Origin: Chloroflexota bacterium
GTDB lineage: Bacteria; Chloroflexota; Anaerolineae; Aggregatilineales; Phototrophicaceae
NCBI GenBank assembly: GCA_023430545.1
Contig: JAEZAF010000084.1
Span: forward strand, 12,503 to 76,502
DNA length: 64,000 bases
Reading direction: 5' to 3'
Shown here: positions 9,420 through 17,957 of the stretch, piece after piece
How the letters are laid out: every line of letters begins with the position of its first letter
Position numbering within the stretch: the first letter of the stretch is position 1
Translations under genes and position numbers: made by a program
Notes under the pieces: model-generated
What the model was told of the DNA's origin: nothing
Database searches by the model: none
What the model saw: only the letters and a program-made list of their open reading frames with translations

Positions 9420-9448
9420 GCTGGCCGGTCGAACATGGACCGGCCAGC
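9420..9448. terminator. intercistronic hairpin after the binding-protein gene
   Basis: GCTGGCCGGTC pairs perfectly with GACCGGCCAGC around a 7-base loop, 40 bases past the binding-protein stop, with no U-run. By analogy with malE-malF, it probably protects the upstream mRNA end and lets the binding protein exceed the permeases in amount. The second sugar operon has an equivalent at 36877-36908. Confidence 0.65.
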
Positions 9449-9487
9449 ATTCAGATGATCGGTGAATACTTAGTTGCCTGACAATGC

Positions 9488-10879
9488 CTAGTTGCTGGCG
9501 TTGTCGAAGATCGCCTGCAGGTTTTCCTGCAGCTTATCGAGTTCGGCGTCTACGTCAGCATCGGCGTTGTTATCCACGATCTGGGTGTAGTCGGTATAGG
9601 CGGCGGTGGATTCCAGGAAGCCGGGCATACCTTCTTCGTGGTTCGGGATGTCAGGATAGCTCAGCGCAGCAGCAGCAACTTCCCAGTTGATGTCGAAGTT
9701 GGTGTCAGGATACTGTTCCGACAGGGTTGCGGAATAGCGCTCGAAGAAGTCACCCTGAAGGCTCAGACGGGCGGGCATACCACCGTAGACCTGTGCCAGT
9801 TCCTCGGCCTTTTCACCCAGCAGGTAGGTCAGCACGGCGAAGGCTTCTTCAGGATGTTCGGTGGAGGCCATGATACCGAAGGTGTCGGCATGCAGCTTGG
9901 CAGTGGTGACACCTTCGAAAGCGGGGACCGGGGCGATGTCCCATGCATCGGTCAGGTCAGCAGTGCCCCAGCCCATGTACCAGGTGTGGAGCGGGACCAT
10001 GGCGACGTTACCGCTGCCGAACCAGTTGCCACCGGCCAGCAGATCGCTGCCTGCGTATGCGCCGCTCGGGTAGAAGGCCTGCGGGCCATACTGGGCTTCG
10101 TGCAGCCAGTTTTCTGCCGTGCGCCACGCGTCCGGGATGACCGCATTGCCGTCTTCATCGACGAAATTGGCAGCGCCGAACAGGGTGTCGCGACCGCGCA
10201 TATCGGTGTGGCTGATGCCGAAGCCCCACTGGATGATGTTGGTGTTATCGAATTCTTCCATAGTGGCGTCGTTGCCGTTGACATCGACGGTCAGGATTTT
10301 CGCCAGTTGTTCGACGGTTTCCATATTCCATTCGAGTTCGTTGCCGTCCTCGTCGATATACGGCTCACCGTAGGCGGTGGGCGGGTAGGGCAGGCCAGCT
10401 TCGTCGAACAGGGCCTTGTTGTACATCAGGAAGTAGGGGAACACAGCAAACGGAATACCGAGCTGCTCACCATCAAGCTGATAGAACTCGACCAGTGCCG
10501 GGTCGAAGTCGCTGAGGTCGTATCCGGTAGATTCGATCAGCGGGGCGAGGTCCAGCCATGCGCCGGGGAAAGAGGCGCGGCCACGGATACCCATCGGGCC
10601 AACGAGGTCGGGGGCGTTGCCTGCGGCGATCTGGGTATTGAGAACGTCATAGGCCTGTGCATTGTCCACGACTTCGAGGATGAGTTCGATTTCGTCCTGT
10701 GAAGCGTTGAATTCTTCAACCACGGCTTCCTGAGCGGCGATAACGGGGGCATCGGTACCAGCACCGAGGCCGACGTACCAGCGGATCTGTACACGTTCCT
10801 GCGCACTGACGACGCCGATGGACAGCATCAGCACCAGAATGCTGAACACAAATAAGGTTGAAAATCTGATTTTACGCAC
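9488..10879 (-). CDS. extracellular sugar-binding protein (family 1)
   Basis: A 463-residue solute-binding protein for the adjacent CUT1 transporter. The N-terminus (MRKIRFSTLFVFSILVLMLS, then VVSA-QE) is a signal peptide with a type I cleavage site and no lipobox cysteine, so the mature protein is not an ordinary lipoprotein. The MalE-like fold is indicated by the TYLLGEKAEELAQVYGGMPA stretch near the C-terminus and the early A-A-Q-E-A-V-V-E-E-F-N. The start is a GTG with AGGAG six bases upstream. A LacI-type operator lies 51-64 bases before the start. It is first in the operon and so probably the most highly expressed component. Confidence 0.9.
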   Translation of the reverse strand: MRKIRFSTLFVFSILVLMLSIGVVSAQERVQIRWYVGLGAGTDAPVIAAQEAVVEEFNASQDEIELILEVVDNAQAYDVLNTQIAAGNAPDLVGPMGIRGRASFPGAWLDLAPLIESTGYDLSDFDPALVEFYQLDGEQLGIPFAVFPYFLMYNKALFDEAGLPYPPTAYGEPYIDEDGNELEWNMETVEQLAKILTVDVNGNDATMEEFDNTNIIQWGFGISHTDMRGRDTLFGAANFVDEDGNAVIPDAWRTAENWLHEAQYGPQAFYPSGAYAGSDLLAGGNWFGSGNVAMVPLHTWYMGWGTADLTDAWDIAPVPAFEGVTTAKLHADTFGIMASTEHPEEAFAVLTYLLGEKAEELAQVYGGMPARLSLQGDFFERYSATLSEQYPDTNFDINWEVAAAALSYPDIPNHEEGMPGFLESTAAYTDYTQIVDNNADADVDAELDKLQENLQAIFDNASN

Positions 10880-10929
10880 GATAGTCTCCTAAAAGTTTTT
10901 CACGAATATCACAGTCACTATTGGCCTTC

Positions 10930-10943
10930 TGAAACCGGTTTCA
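10930..10943. promoter_or_regulatory. LacI-type operator of the glucan operon
   Basis: TGAAACCGGTTTCA is a perfect 14-base palindrome upstream of the binding-protein gene. The identical sequence lies in front of the adjacent lacI-type gene, so this is very probably the operator of that repressor. On the minus strand a weak TTGAGA-N17-TTTTCA lies just upstream. Confidence 0.85.
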
Positions 10944-11052
10944 GGATGTGAAAACACAACCCTGTTTACGGTCTCAAAAGAGTGCGGAAACCGCTGTTAA
11001 CATACTGCCGTGAATGTCATAGGGATCTCTGATGAACCCGTCTCCTTTCTGT

Positions 11053-12084
11053 TCATGAGTGGGCAGTGTTCAATTGAACCGCGCCACAACTGGCACGGAC
11101 AATTAACTGGGTAGGAAGAATGCGTTCCTGTCGTTCCGCATTCGGCGCTGTGATGACCTCCATCAGCATCTCGACAGCGAGGCCGCCGATCTTTTCGATT
11201 GGCTGGCGGATGGTGGTCAGCGCTGGATCGGCCTGAAGCGCGGGCGGAAGATCGTCATAACCCACGATCGCGATATCCTGCGGTACTCTGAGACCCGCTT
11301 CGCGCAGGGCGCGCAGCACACCTAAGGCCATCGTATCGGATGCGACGAAAATGGCGTCCGGACTGGCAGGCAGCAGCTTCTGGGTTGCTTCATAACCACT
11401 CTGGAGTGAGTAGTCGCCAAACGCGATCAGGCTTTCGTTCATCGGGATCTGATGATCTGCCAGCGCACGGCAGTAGCCGGTAAAGCGATCATCTCCGGAA
11501 GAATTCTGCGATGAGGCAATCGTCGCGATGCGCTTATAGCCCAGACTGATCAGATGCTGCGTGGCGAGATAGCTGCCGCCGACATTATCGGCGTCGATGT
11601 AGCTGGCATTCGGTGTGTGTTCGGGACGGCCAATCACTACGAATGGCATTTTGTGCTCGATCACGCTTGGGATCAGGCTGGCGTCCTTGCGGTCAGCCGT
11701 GATGATCATGCCATCGATCAGGCCGGTGTTGAGGATATGTCGGACGGTCTCGTGGCCTTCTTCTTCCGACTGCATGATAAAGAGGGCCAGCGTCTGGTGA
11801 TTGCGGTTGGCAGCCTGCGAAATGCCCTGCGTCAGAACCGGGAAGTAAGGATCAGTGAAGACGGCATAGGGGCCGCTGGGGATAATCAGCGCGATGATGT
11901 TGGAGCGATCCGAGGCGAGCAGGCGGGCGACATTGTTCGGTTGAAAACCGGTTTCAGCGATCACTTTCTGAACTTTTTCCCGGATTTCAGGACGGATATG
12001 AGGGTATCCGTTCAATACACGGGAAACGGTGGCCTTGGAGACCCCGGAGAGTTCAGCGATCCTGGAAATCGTAAGTCGTTTCAT
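11053..12084 (-). CDS. LacI-family repressor of the glucan operon
   Basis: A 343-residue LacI/GalR regulator. The N-terminal helix-turn-helix (ISRIAELSGVSKATVSRVLN) with the hinge-helix region is followed by a periplasmic-binding-protein-like ligand domain with the usual IVGYDDLPPALQADPALTTI motif near the C-terminus. The ORF can be read from a TTG at 12087, but the ATG at 12084 is the natural start. The gene is transcribed in the same direction as the glucan operon and is separated from it by a short gap containing an operator. The same palindrome lies in its own leader, so it should repress itself and the operon until an oligosaccharide or sugar phosphate binds. Inducer identity is inferred only from context. 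Confidence 0.92.
   Translation of the reverse strand: MKRLTISRIAELSGVSKATVSRVLNGYPHIRPEIREKVQKVIAETGFQPNNVARLLASDRSNIIALIIPSGPYAVFTDPYFPVLTQGISQAANRNHQTLALFIMQSEEEGHETVRHILNTGLIDGMIITADRKDASLIPSVIEHKMPFVVIGRPEHTPNASYIDADNVGGSYLATQHLISLGYKRIATIASSQNSSGDDRFTGYCRALADHQIPMNESLIAFGDYSLQSGYEATQKLLPASPDAIFVASDTMALGVLRALREAGLRVPQDIAIVGYDDLPPALQADPALTTIRQPIEKIGGLAVEMLMEVITAPNAERQERILPTQLIVRASCGAVQLNTAHS
11942..11956. promoter_or_regulatory. degenerate internal copy of the operator
   Basis: TGAAAACCGGTTTCA, inside the 5' part of the repressor gene, is the operator with one extra A in the left arm. It could be an auxiliary site for looping, but since it encodes protein it may be chance. Confidence 0.35.
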
Positions 12085-12097
12085 CAAAAGGTTCTTT

Positions 12098-12111
12098 TGA
12101 AACCGGTTTCA
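12098..12111. promoter_or_regulatory. auto-operator of the lacI-type gene
   Basis: TGAAACCGGTTTCA again, 14 bases upstream of the repressor ATG and about six bases past its predicted transcription start. This position would block transcription, implying autoregulation. Confidence 0.85.
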
Positions 12112-12123
12112 ATAATTTCCGTC

Positions 12124-12152
12124 AATTTAAACGATGTTTCAGTATTTGTCAA
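12124..12152 (-). promoter_or_regulatory. sigma-70 type promoter of the lacI-type gene
   Basis: On the minus strand, TTGACA (12152-12147) and TAAATT (12129-12124) are separated by exactly 17 bases. The operator follows directly. Confidence 0.7.
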
Positions 12153-12335
12153 CAAAATTACAAAAGATCATGTCCATTTCATGACGAACCTCACATTACG
12201 GGGTGGAAATCCATCACCGTCTGCCCCATTGATTTCTGATCCTGCACTCACATGAAGATGATAGGCTCTTCGTATAACGGATAAGCCCACCAACGGATAA
12301 TCAGATACCGGGCAGGCACTGAGTCAGGCAGTCTT

Positions 12336-12995
12336 ATGAGTACGACGAAGATACAACCCTATGGGGATCGACATCACGCCGGAAAGATGCTGGCCGAAAA
12401 GCTGCATCACTATCACGGCCGTCCGGAGGTGCTGGTACTGGCACTGCCGCGTGGAGGTGTCCCGGTCGCGGTGGAAGTCGCGCAGGCGCTCGAAGTCTCG
12501 CTGGATGTCTTTATCGTTCGCAAGCTTGGCGTCCCCGGTCAGCCGGAACTGGCGTTCGGCGCGGTTGCAATGGGCGGTGTGCGCGTCCTGAATCATGCGC
12601 TGGTGGGTCAACTGGGCATCACAGAAAAAGATGTGGATGCGATCACCACGATTGAACGGCGGGAAATGAAACGCCGTGAAGAGATCTATCGCAGTGGACG
12701 TCCGCTGCCGAAGGTTGAGAATCAGATCGTGATCCTGATTGATGATGGACTGGCCACCGGTGCAACCATGATGGCGGCGGTTCAGGCCCTGCGAATACTG
12801 AATCCGGCGCGGATCGTGGTCGGTGTGCCTGCCGCATCTCCGGAGACGTGCCACCAACTGCAAAGCGAAGTCGATGAAGTCGTCTGTGCGATCACACCGA
12901 CGCCGTTTCGGTCTGTCGGCTCATGGTATGAGGATTTTGCGCAGGTCACCGATGCCGAAGTGCAGAAGCTGCTCGCACAGGTGCGCCCTTCGTAA
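12336..12995 (+). CDS. phosphoribosyltransferase-domain protein
   Basis: A 219-residue type I phosphoribosyltransferase-fold protein. The N-terminal part VLALPRGGVPVAVEVAQAL and the PRPP-binding loop VILIDDGLATGATM (about residues 128-141) are clear. The family member seen here (with DVFIVRKLGVPGQPELAFGA) is the one often fused to, or found beside, dienelactone-hydrolase or erythromycin-esterase genes in bacteria; its true substrate is unsettled. Here it converges on an SDR gene that is followed, on the opposite strand, by an erythromycin-esterase homologue, which fits that association. No signal peptide; cytoplasmic. The original start is kept; the N-terminus MSTTKIQPYGDRHHAGKMLA has the usual pre-domain helix. 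Confidence 0.85.
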   Translation: MSTTKIQPYGDRHHAGKMLAEKLHHYHGRPEVLVLALPRGGVPVAVEVAQALEVSLDVFIVRKLGVPGQPELAFGAVAMGGVRVLNHALVGQLGITEKDVDAITTIERREMKRREEIYRSGRPLPKVENQIVILIDDGLATGATMMAAVQALRILNPARIVVGVPAASPETCHQLQSEVDEVVCAITPTPFRSVGSWYEDFAQVTDAEVQKLLAQVRPS

Positions 12996-13001
12996 GCAGC
13001 C

Positions 13002-13676
13002 TTAGTGACCGGCTCGCGGGTGGTCGTGGGTGCTGGTGCTCATTATGTCGATTTCGCTGGTGATGCGTGCGACCGTTTTGGCGATGACAGATCGCGGGAT
13101 CTCTTCATCGGCTGATATCAGTGCGGCCTGCATGCAGCCGAGTTCCATCATCAGCACATGGATACCCTCGATTTTCAGTTCACTGGCAAGCGCCTGTGTA
13201 TAGAGTTTGAGTGCCTGCCGTCCCGTGTTGTAGGTGTACGGCTGATGACTGTCATGCGTGACCGGTTCACCGCTGGCGATGTTGATGATGCGCGGACAGG
13301 CGCTCGAAAGCAGCAGCGGCGTAAAGCGTCTTGCCAGCAGAATCGGCGCGATGGCATTCATGCGGAAGGCATAGAATGCATTTTCAAGGCTGTCGAGAAA
13401 CAGTTTGCGGTTCATCTCGGCATTGTTGATCAGCACATCCAGCACTGAGGTACGCGAACGAACCAGATCGAAGGCCGCCGCCATGTGTTCCCGGTTGATC
13501 GGGTCGAGCTGTACCAGTGTGATCGCCTTCGGATACCGTCGGCTCATCTGCTGAAGCTCGTCGGCGGTGTCTGGATAGGGACAGGCCGCAAAGACCGATG
13601 CACCGTGCTGCGCGTAATGCTGGATCAGGCCGAGGCCAAACGGACTGTCGGTGTTGGTGACAAAGACGTGTTTCAT
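13002..13676 (-). CDS. atypical short-chain dehydrogenase (YxxxR active site)
   Basis: About 224 residues with an SDR Rossmann fold. The start was moved to an ATG at 13676 (MKHVFVTNTDSPFGLGLIQH), which removes an N-terminal extension overlapping the next gene. The dinucleotide motif TGxxxGxG is altered to T-N-T-D-S-P-F-G-L-G, N-N-A-G is N-N-A-E, and the catalytic Y-x-x-x-K appears as Y-N-T-G-R, so the essential lysine is arginine. The serine (IINIAS) is kept. It may be a weakened reductase or a non-enzymatic dinucleotide-binding protein. It lies 14 bases after the esterase-type gene on the same strand, suggesting co-expression. Confidence 0.75.
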   Translation of the reverse strand: MKHVFVTNTDSPFGLGLIQHYAQHGASVFAACPYPDTADELQQMSRRYPKAITLVQLDPINREHMAAAFDLVRSRTSVLDVLINNAEMNRKLFLDSLENAFYAFRMNAIAPILLARRFTPLLLSSACPRIINIASGEPVTHDSHQPYTYNTGRQALKLYTQALASELKIEGIHVLMMELGCMQAALISADEEIPRSVIAKTVARITSEIDIMSTSTHDHPRAGH

Positions 13677-13690
13677 CGCGCTGTGTCCGA

Positions 13691-15019
13691 TCAGACTCCC
13701 CACGGATAGGTATCAGGTGGTTCAGCGGCGGCGGTGTCGATATGCAGGGGATGGAGCGCGTGGCTGTCCTCCAGATAGATGAAGGCATCATAGCGCCTTG
13801 AAAAAGCGGTTGGGACGAAATTGCCGCGCTCACGTTCAGGGTTATACACCACACCGATTGCCCGGTGGCCGCGCGTCCGCTGGAGCAGCCTGTGCGCCTG
13901 ACTGGACTCCGAGAAGATCAGCAGGCTGTCCTGTCCGAGCGCATCGTGCAGCAGGCCTTCCCAGCTTTCAGGCTGTGCTTCTGGCACGGGCATACGCTCC
14001 ATCGGCGCATCCCAGCGGCTGCCAGCGATCACGCTGCCCCGATAAGCTCCGAAACCGACCAGCACCACGCCTTCATCTTTCCATTCATCGCGTACCAACT
14101 GGCCGACATTGACCATCCCGGCATCAGCCATCGGCGTCGCACGGGCATCCCCGATATGCGTGTTATGCTGCCAGATGATGACCTTTGTAGCGTCACCGTA
14201 ATGCGCCACCAGCCGATTGAGCGTGTCCACCATGTGATGGTCGCGGATATTCCAGCTTTTGGCGTTCCCCTGAATCATCGTCCGGTAGTAATGCTCGGCA
14301 TTGAGCGCGACGTAGGCGTTCTGTTCGGCGTTGAAGTGTGCCTCACTGTCACCATCGTAAACGGATGAACCTGCACCTGCATTGCGCTGCATGTGAAACA
14401 GCAGATCCAGCACTTCTGTCTCGCAGGAGTCGGCCACCATCGGGTCGGCGGTGGCATAGGCGTAAGTATGCGGATCTTCACCGTAAGGCTGGAAGCACCG
14501 ATAGGCGCGGTAGGCGGCATGGACGTTATCCGGCATATTGTGTTCCAGATAACGTGTGACTTCACCCAGTGATTCCCACAGACTGTAGACATCAAGCCCG
14601 TAGAAGCCGACTTTACGCTGCACGGGCAGGGTGTCATTATGACGGCGGAGCCACTCGACAAAGGCGGCGATTTCCCAGTTGGCCCACATCCACGTCGGCC
14701 AGCGGCTGAACTGATGCAGCACCTTCCATGCACTGTCGCCGGATTGTTCGTAATTCTTGATATAGCGGTTGATGCGGTAGCAGTCGGGCCAGTCGCCCTC
14801 CACCGCGATCATCGTAAAGTCCTTTTCCTGAATCAGACGCTGGCTGATGCGTGCCCGCCACTGATAATACTCCGATGTGCCGTGACTGGCCTCGCCAAGC
14901 AGTACGAAACGCGCATCACCGATGCGGTCGATCAGCGGATCAAGGTCATCGGGCGTCGTCAGCGGATGCGCGATCTGACGCAGTATCTGCTTTTCCTGTA
15001 GGGTGTCGGTGGCAACCAT
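13691..15019 (-). CDS. erythromycin esterase family protein
   Basis: About 442 residues. The family signature LLGEASHGTSEYYQWRARIS with nearby MIAVEGDWPDCYRIN marks the EreA/EreB-like fold; the histidine in S-H-G and the glutamates are the residues thought to activate water. The C-terminal part has HNTHIGDARATPMADAGM, also typical. Most members outside resistance islands have unknown substrates, so lactone or ester hydrolysis is inferred from the family only. I prefer the ATG at 15019, preceded by GGAGAG, to the first ATG at 15037. A 12-bp hairpin stands just upstream. The SDR gene follows, and a phosphoribosyltransferase gene lies beyond it on the opposite strand. Confidence 0.88.
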   Translation of the reverse strand: MVATDTLQEKQILRQIAHPLTTPDDLDPLIDRIGDARFVLLGEASHGTSEYYQWRARISQRLIQEKDFTMIAVEGDWPDCYRINRYIKNYEQSGDSAWKVLHQFSRWPTWMWANWEIAAFVEWLRRHNDTLPVQRKVGFYGLDVYSLWESLGEVTRYLEHNMPDNVHAAYRAYRCFQPYGEDPHTYAYATADPMVADSCETEVLDLLFHMQRNAGAGSSVYDGDSEAHFNAEQNAYVALNAEHYYRTMIQGNAKSWNIRDHHMVDTLNRLVAHYGDATKVIIWQHNTHIGDARATPMADAGMVNVGQLVRDEWKDEGVVLVGFGAYRGSVIAGSRWDAPMERMPVPEAQPESWEGLLHDALGQDSLLIFSESSQAHRLLQRTRGHRAIGVVYNPERERGNFVPTAFSRRYDAFIYLEDSHALHPLHIDTAAAEPPDTYPWGV

Positions 15020-15044
15020 GACGGCGTTTCTCTCCATGAAAATT

Positions 15045-15085
15045 CCATGCTCCTCTGGGTGTCCCGTGTGGGAAGAGGAGCATGG
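15045..15085. terminator. 12-bp hairpin between PRC-barrel and esterase genes
   Basis: CCATGCTCCTCT (15045-15056) pairs perfectly with AGAGGAGCATGG (15074-15085). On the minus strand AATTTTC follows. It lies directly before the esterase start and may terminate upstream transcription or act as a leader structure. Confidence 0.55.
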
Positions 15086-15209
15086 TTTCCTTGCCTTAAT
15101 GGTTCAGCGGAGTTTGATGTTAAACGGTGGGCGCTGTGATCTTTCAGTCTTTATTTTCCAGAAACAGTCGTTACAAACCAGCCGATCACAAGGGCGGCTG
15201 TATTCGGTC

Positions 15210-15455
15210 TTATACTTCAGCAGCCCCAGCGCCGGAATAAAGCTGTGCCGCACGGCAGTAGAGCGTGATCTCGTGGTCCGTGGCCGCGCCAATCCAGCCA
15301 ACGGGGATCACCCGGCTTTCGTTTTTATACAGGTAGCCCTGGCGGACGATCACGTGCGTAATTTCTTTGGTGGTGCAATCCATCACAAAGCGCTCAATGT
15401 GACCGACCAGCTCGTCGTCTACACTATAAACTGCTGCGCCTTCCTTAAATCGCAT
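15210..15455 (-). CDS. PRC-barrel-like small protein
   Basis: About 81 residues from an ATG at 15455 (MRFKEGAAVYSVDDELVGHI). The pattern G-A-x-V-Y-S-x-D-D-E-L-V-G-H-I-E-R, then D-x-x-T-K-E-I-T-H-V-I-V-R-Q-G and R-V-I-P-V-G-W-I, is the beta-barrel repeat of PRC-barrel/DUF2171 proteins. Role unknown; such domains occur in RNA processing and photosynthetic H subunits and as stand-alone stress proteins. The longer ORF start at 15482 (MAHRKKEAD) is less likely, since the domain starts at the second methionine. It is divergent from the histidine kinase gene 600 bases away. Confidence 0.65.
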   Translation of the reverse strand: MRFKEGAAVYSVDDELVGHIERFVMDCTTKEITHVIVRQGYLYKNESRVIPVGWIGAATDHEITLYCRAAQLYSGAGAAEV

Positions 15456-16076
15456 ATCAGCCTCTTTTTTCCGGTGAGCCACCGAAAATGGTGACTTCCA
15501 ATAAATCTATTTGCGGGTGATCCACACTACAGACCTCTGCCGCATCTCAGACAGGCCTGAGTACACCGATTGATGTAACTCTTAATGTAACGGGAACAGT
15601 AACTATCTTAAACCAGTTTCTAACATACTCCAATAGGTCACAAGGACCGTTTTCCAGATGACCAAAAGAAGTATATCGGCTGGCTCCAGCATAGACATGA
15701 GCACAAATCACCAGAATGAGCCGCGGCTAAGTACTACATATAGACAAGCCTAAAGTGCTTTACCATTCCTTCAGAAAATGTGATAATAAATCACTGTGTA
15801 ATTTTCAATTTAACACAAGCACAGACGGTGATATACATGACGGGCCATGAGGCACTGGTGCGACTTCCAGCGACCTTGTGGTACTTGTCAGGATACTGAA
15901 GTGTACCCGCTGTAGATTTCGCCGCTGACAGACACATGTTCTGTCTGCTAATCCACAATGATGCGCACAAATTATCATTCACTTATCAACCCTCGATAAT
16001 GTAAGCCCCTTCTGTTGATGAGAACATATCCTGAGGATCTATACCGTGACAGGCGAACCGGGTTAGGGCGAGCGTG
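15456..16076. other. long intergenic region, no gene seen
   Basis: About 620 bases between divergent genes. Short open frames here have no coding features. The DNA is more AT-rich than the surroundings. It should hold the promoters of both flanking genes, but I could not fix a convincing -35/-10 pair, and saw no strong palindrome. Confidence 0.5.
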
Positions 16077-17957
16077 ATGGACCAGAGTGGTCAGACTGAG
16101 CATCAAAATGAGAAACATCTGCACATGGTTGAGCGCATCAGCCAACAGATTAAGGCGGTGCAAATGCAGGCGGATGGCCTCAGGGCTGCGTACAGCATGG
16201 GGGACACCACGTCAGATACCAACCCGATGCTTCAGACGCTTGAAAAACTCCTGGCCGCGCTGGAAGAACTGCATGTCGCTCAGGAAGAACTCGCCATCCA
16301 GAATGAAGAGCTGGTTGCTACCCGTCAGCATGTGGAAAATCAGCGCTACCGCTATCAGGACCTGTTTGAGAATGCCCCCGATGCCTATCTCGTAACCGAT
16401 TTAAAGGGTGTCATACGGGAGGCGAACCACGTCGCGGCCAATATGCTGAATGTGCCGCGTCGCTTTCTTCCTGGAAAGCCGTTTTTGCTGTACCTGAGCG
16501 AAGCAGACCGTGTGAACTTTCAGGATAGACTGCTGGATCCTGAAAGTTTCCGGGGCTATTTGAAAGAATGGGAAGTGCAGCTCTATCCCCGTCATCGGCC
16601 CGAACTGCCAGTTTCATTGACAACGACCCTGATTGATGATGAAACTGGGGTACCGGCTGCTGTACGCTGGCTGCTGCGTGATATTTCTTCCCGCAAGGAG
16701 ATGGAAAGCACGCTGCGCGATCTGAATATGCATCTGGAAATGCGGGTGCGCGAGCGGACCGAACTGCTCGAAATCGAGACGAGCTTAAAGGATCGTGCCC
16801 TCGCCCGAGCACAGGCGGCGCGGCTTGAAGCCGAAGTACTGCGGGACATTGGCAATACCCTCAACAGCTCTCTGGAACTGCCGGAGGTGCTGGAGAAAAT
16901 TCTGGATAATGTCGGGCGGCTGGTGCATCATGATGGCGCTGGTATCATGCTGCTGCAGGCAGACAAGGTACGACCAGCCATGTGCCGGGGGTATCCGCTC
17001 TGCCGCGATGAGGAAGAGATCCGCAGACTGCATTTCTCGCTGGATCATGCCTTTCCGCTGAACGAAATTGCCCGCACCGGTCAGCCGTACATCATGGAAC
17101 AGGTGGAGGCTCCATTTGACTGGATCGCAGCGATGGGGATGACGAATGCGCCGTTTTCCTACATGGGGGTGCCGATTTTCGTGCAGGCTGAGCTGATTGG
17201 CTTTCTGAATCTGACCAGCACGGTCCCGCATTATTACACCTCTGATCAACTGGAAGTATTGCAGCCGTTTGCTACACAGGCGGCGCTGGCCCTGCAGAAC
17301 GCCCGCCTCTATCAGCAGGCCAGAACCGCGACGATTCTGGAAGAACGGCAGCGGCTGGCGCGAGATCTGCATGATGCGGTCAGTCAGTCGCTGTTTACCT
17401 CGACCATCGTGGCAGAGGCGCTGCTTCAGAGTAAGGAAACCCGTTCGAAGCGGTTGAATGATCAGTTAGAGTACCTGCTCCGGCTGAATCGGGGCGCACA
17501 GGCTGAAATGCGTTCCCTGCTGCTGGAACTGCGTCCAGCGCATCTGACCGATGTGGACCTGTCCAGGCAGATACGCGGGCTGGTGGAGTCGGTACGGGGG
17601 CGCAAGGAAATCGACATTGAGTTATATATTGATGATGGTGTGCCGATGCCGCCCGATGTCCAGATCGCGTTTTATCGAATTGCGCAGGAAGCGCTGAATA
17701 ATATTGTGAAACACTCACGGGCAAAGAAGGCCAAGGTCAGCCTGATCAGTGATAACCAGCATGTCGGTCTGGTGGTGCGGGACTATGGCCGTGGTATTGA
17801 TGAGGAGAAACAGAATAAAGGGATGGGATTATCCACCATGCGAGAGCGCGCAGAAGAAATTGGCGCTGATTTCGAAATTGTCAACATGCCTGGCGAGGGC
17901 CTGACTGTGACCGCCATGTGGATGCGAGATACACGAGATGAGGAAGAGCATGAGTAA
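16077..17957 (+). CDS. PAS-GAF sensor histidine kinase (NarL/DesK-type)
   Basis: About 626 residues and no membrane helices, so a cytoplasmic sensor. A coiled N-terminus rich in E and Q (LLAALEELHVAQEELAIQNE) leads to a PAS domain (NAPDAYLVTDLKGVIREANH, about residues 110-220). A second coiled coil and a GAF domain (about 255-400) follow, then a HisKA_3 dimerisation region with H-box ERQRLARDLHDAVSQSLF, and an HATPase with F-Y-R-I-A-Q-E-A-L-N-N-I-V-K-H as N-box and GMGLSTMRERAEEIGA as G-box. The start is ATG 16077 rather than the GTG immediately before it. The gene overlaps its response regulator by 8 bases (ATGAGTAA), so the two form one two-component system. Confidence 0.93.
   Translation: MDQSGQTEHQNEKHLHMVERISQQIKAVQMQADGLRAAYSMGDTTSDTNPMLQTLEKLLAALEELHVAQEELAIQNEELVATRQHVENQRYRYQDLFENAPDAYLVTDLKGVIREANHVAANMLNVPRRFLPGKPFLLYLSEADRVNFQDRLLDPESFRGYLKEWEVQLYPRHRPELPVSLTTTLIDDETGVPAAVRWLLRDISSRKEMESTLRDLNMHLEMRVRERTELLEIETSLKDRALARAQAARLEAEVLRDIGNTLNSSLELPEVLEKILDNVGRLVHHDGAGIMLLQADKVRPAMCRGYPLCRDEEEIRRLHFSLDHAFPLNEIARTGQPYIMEQVEAPFDWIAAMGMTNAPFSYMGVPIFVQAELIGFLNLTSTVPHYYTSDQLEVLQPFATQAALALQNARLYQQARTATILEERQRLARDLHDAVSQSLFTSTIVAEALLQSKETRSKRLNDQLEYLLRLNRGAQAEMRSLLLELRPAHLTDVDLSRQIRGLVESVRGRKEIDIELYIDDGVPMPPDVQIAFYRIAQEALNNIVKHSRAKKAKVSLISDNQHVGLVVRDYGRGIDEEKQNKGMGLSTMRERAEEIGADFEIVNMPGEGLTVTAMWMRDTRDEEEHE

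Noticed and set aside
15791..15982. 63-residue ORF on the minus strand in the long gap before the histidine kinase
   Set aside because: Starts and composition look random, no ribosome binding site or family pattern.
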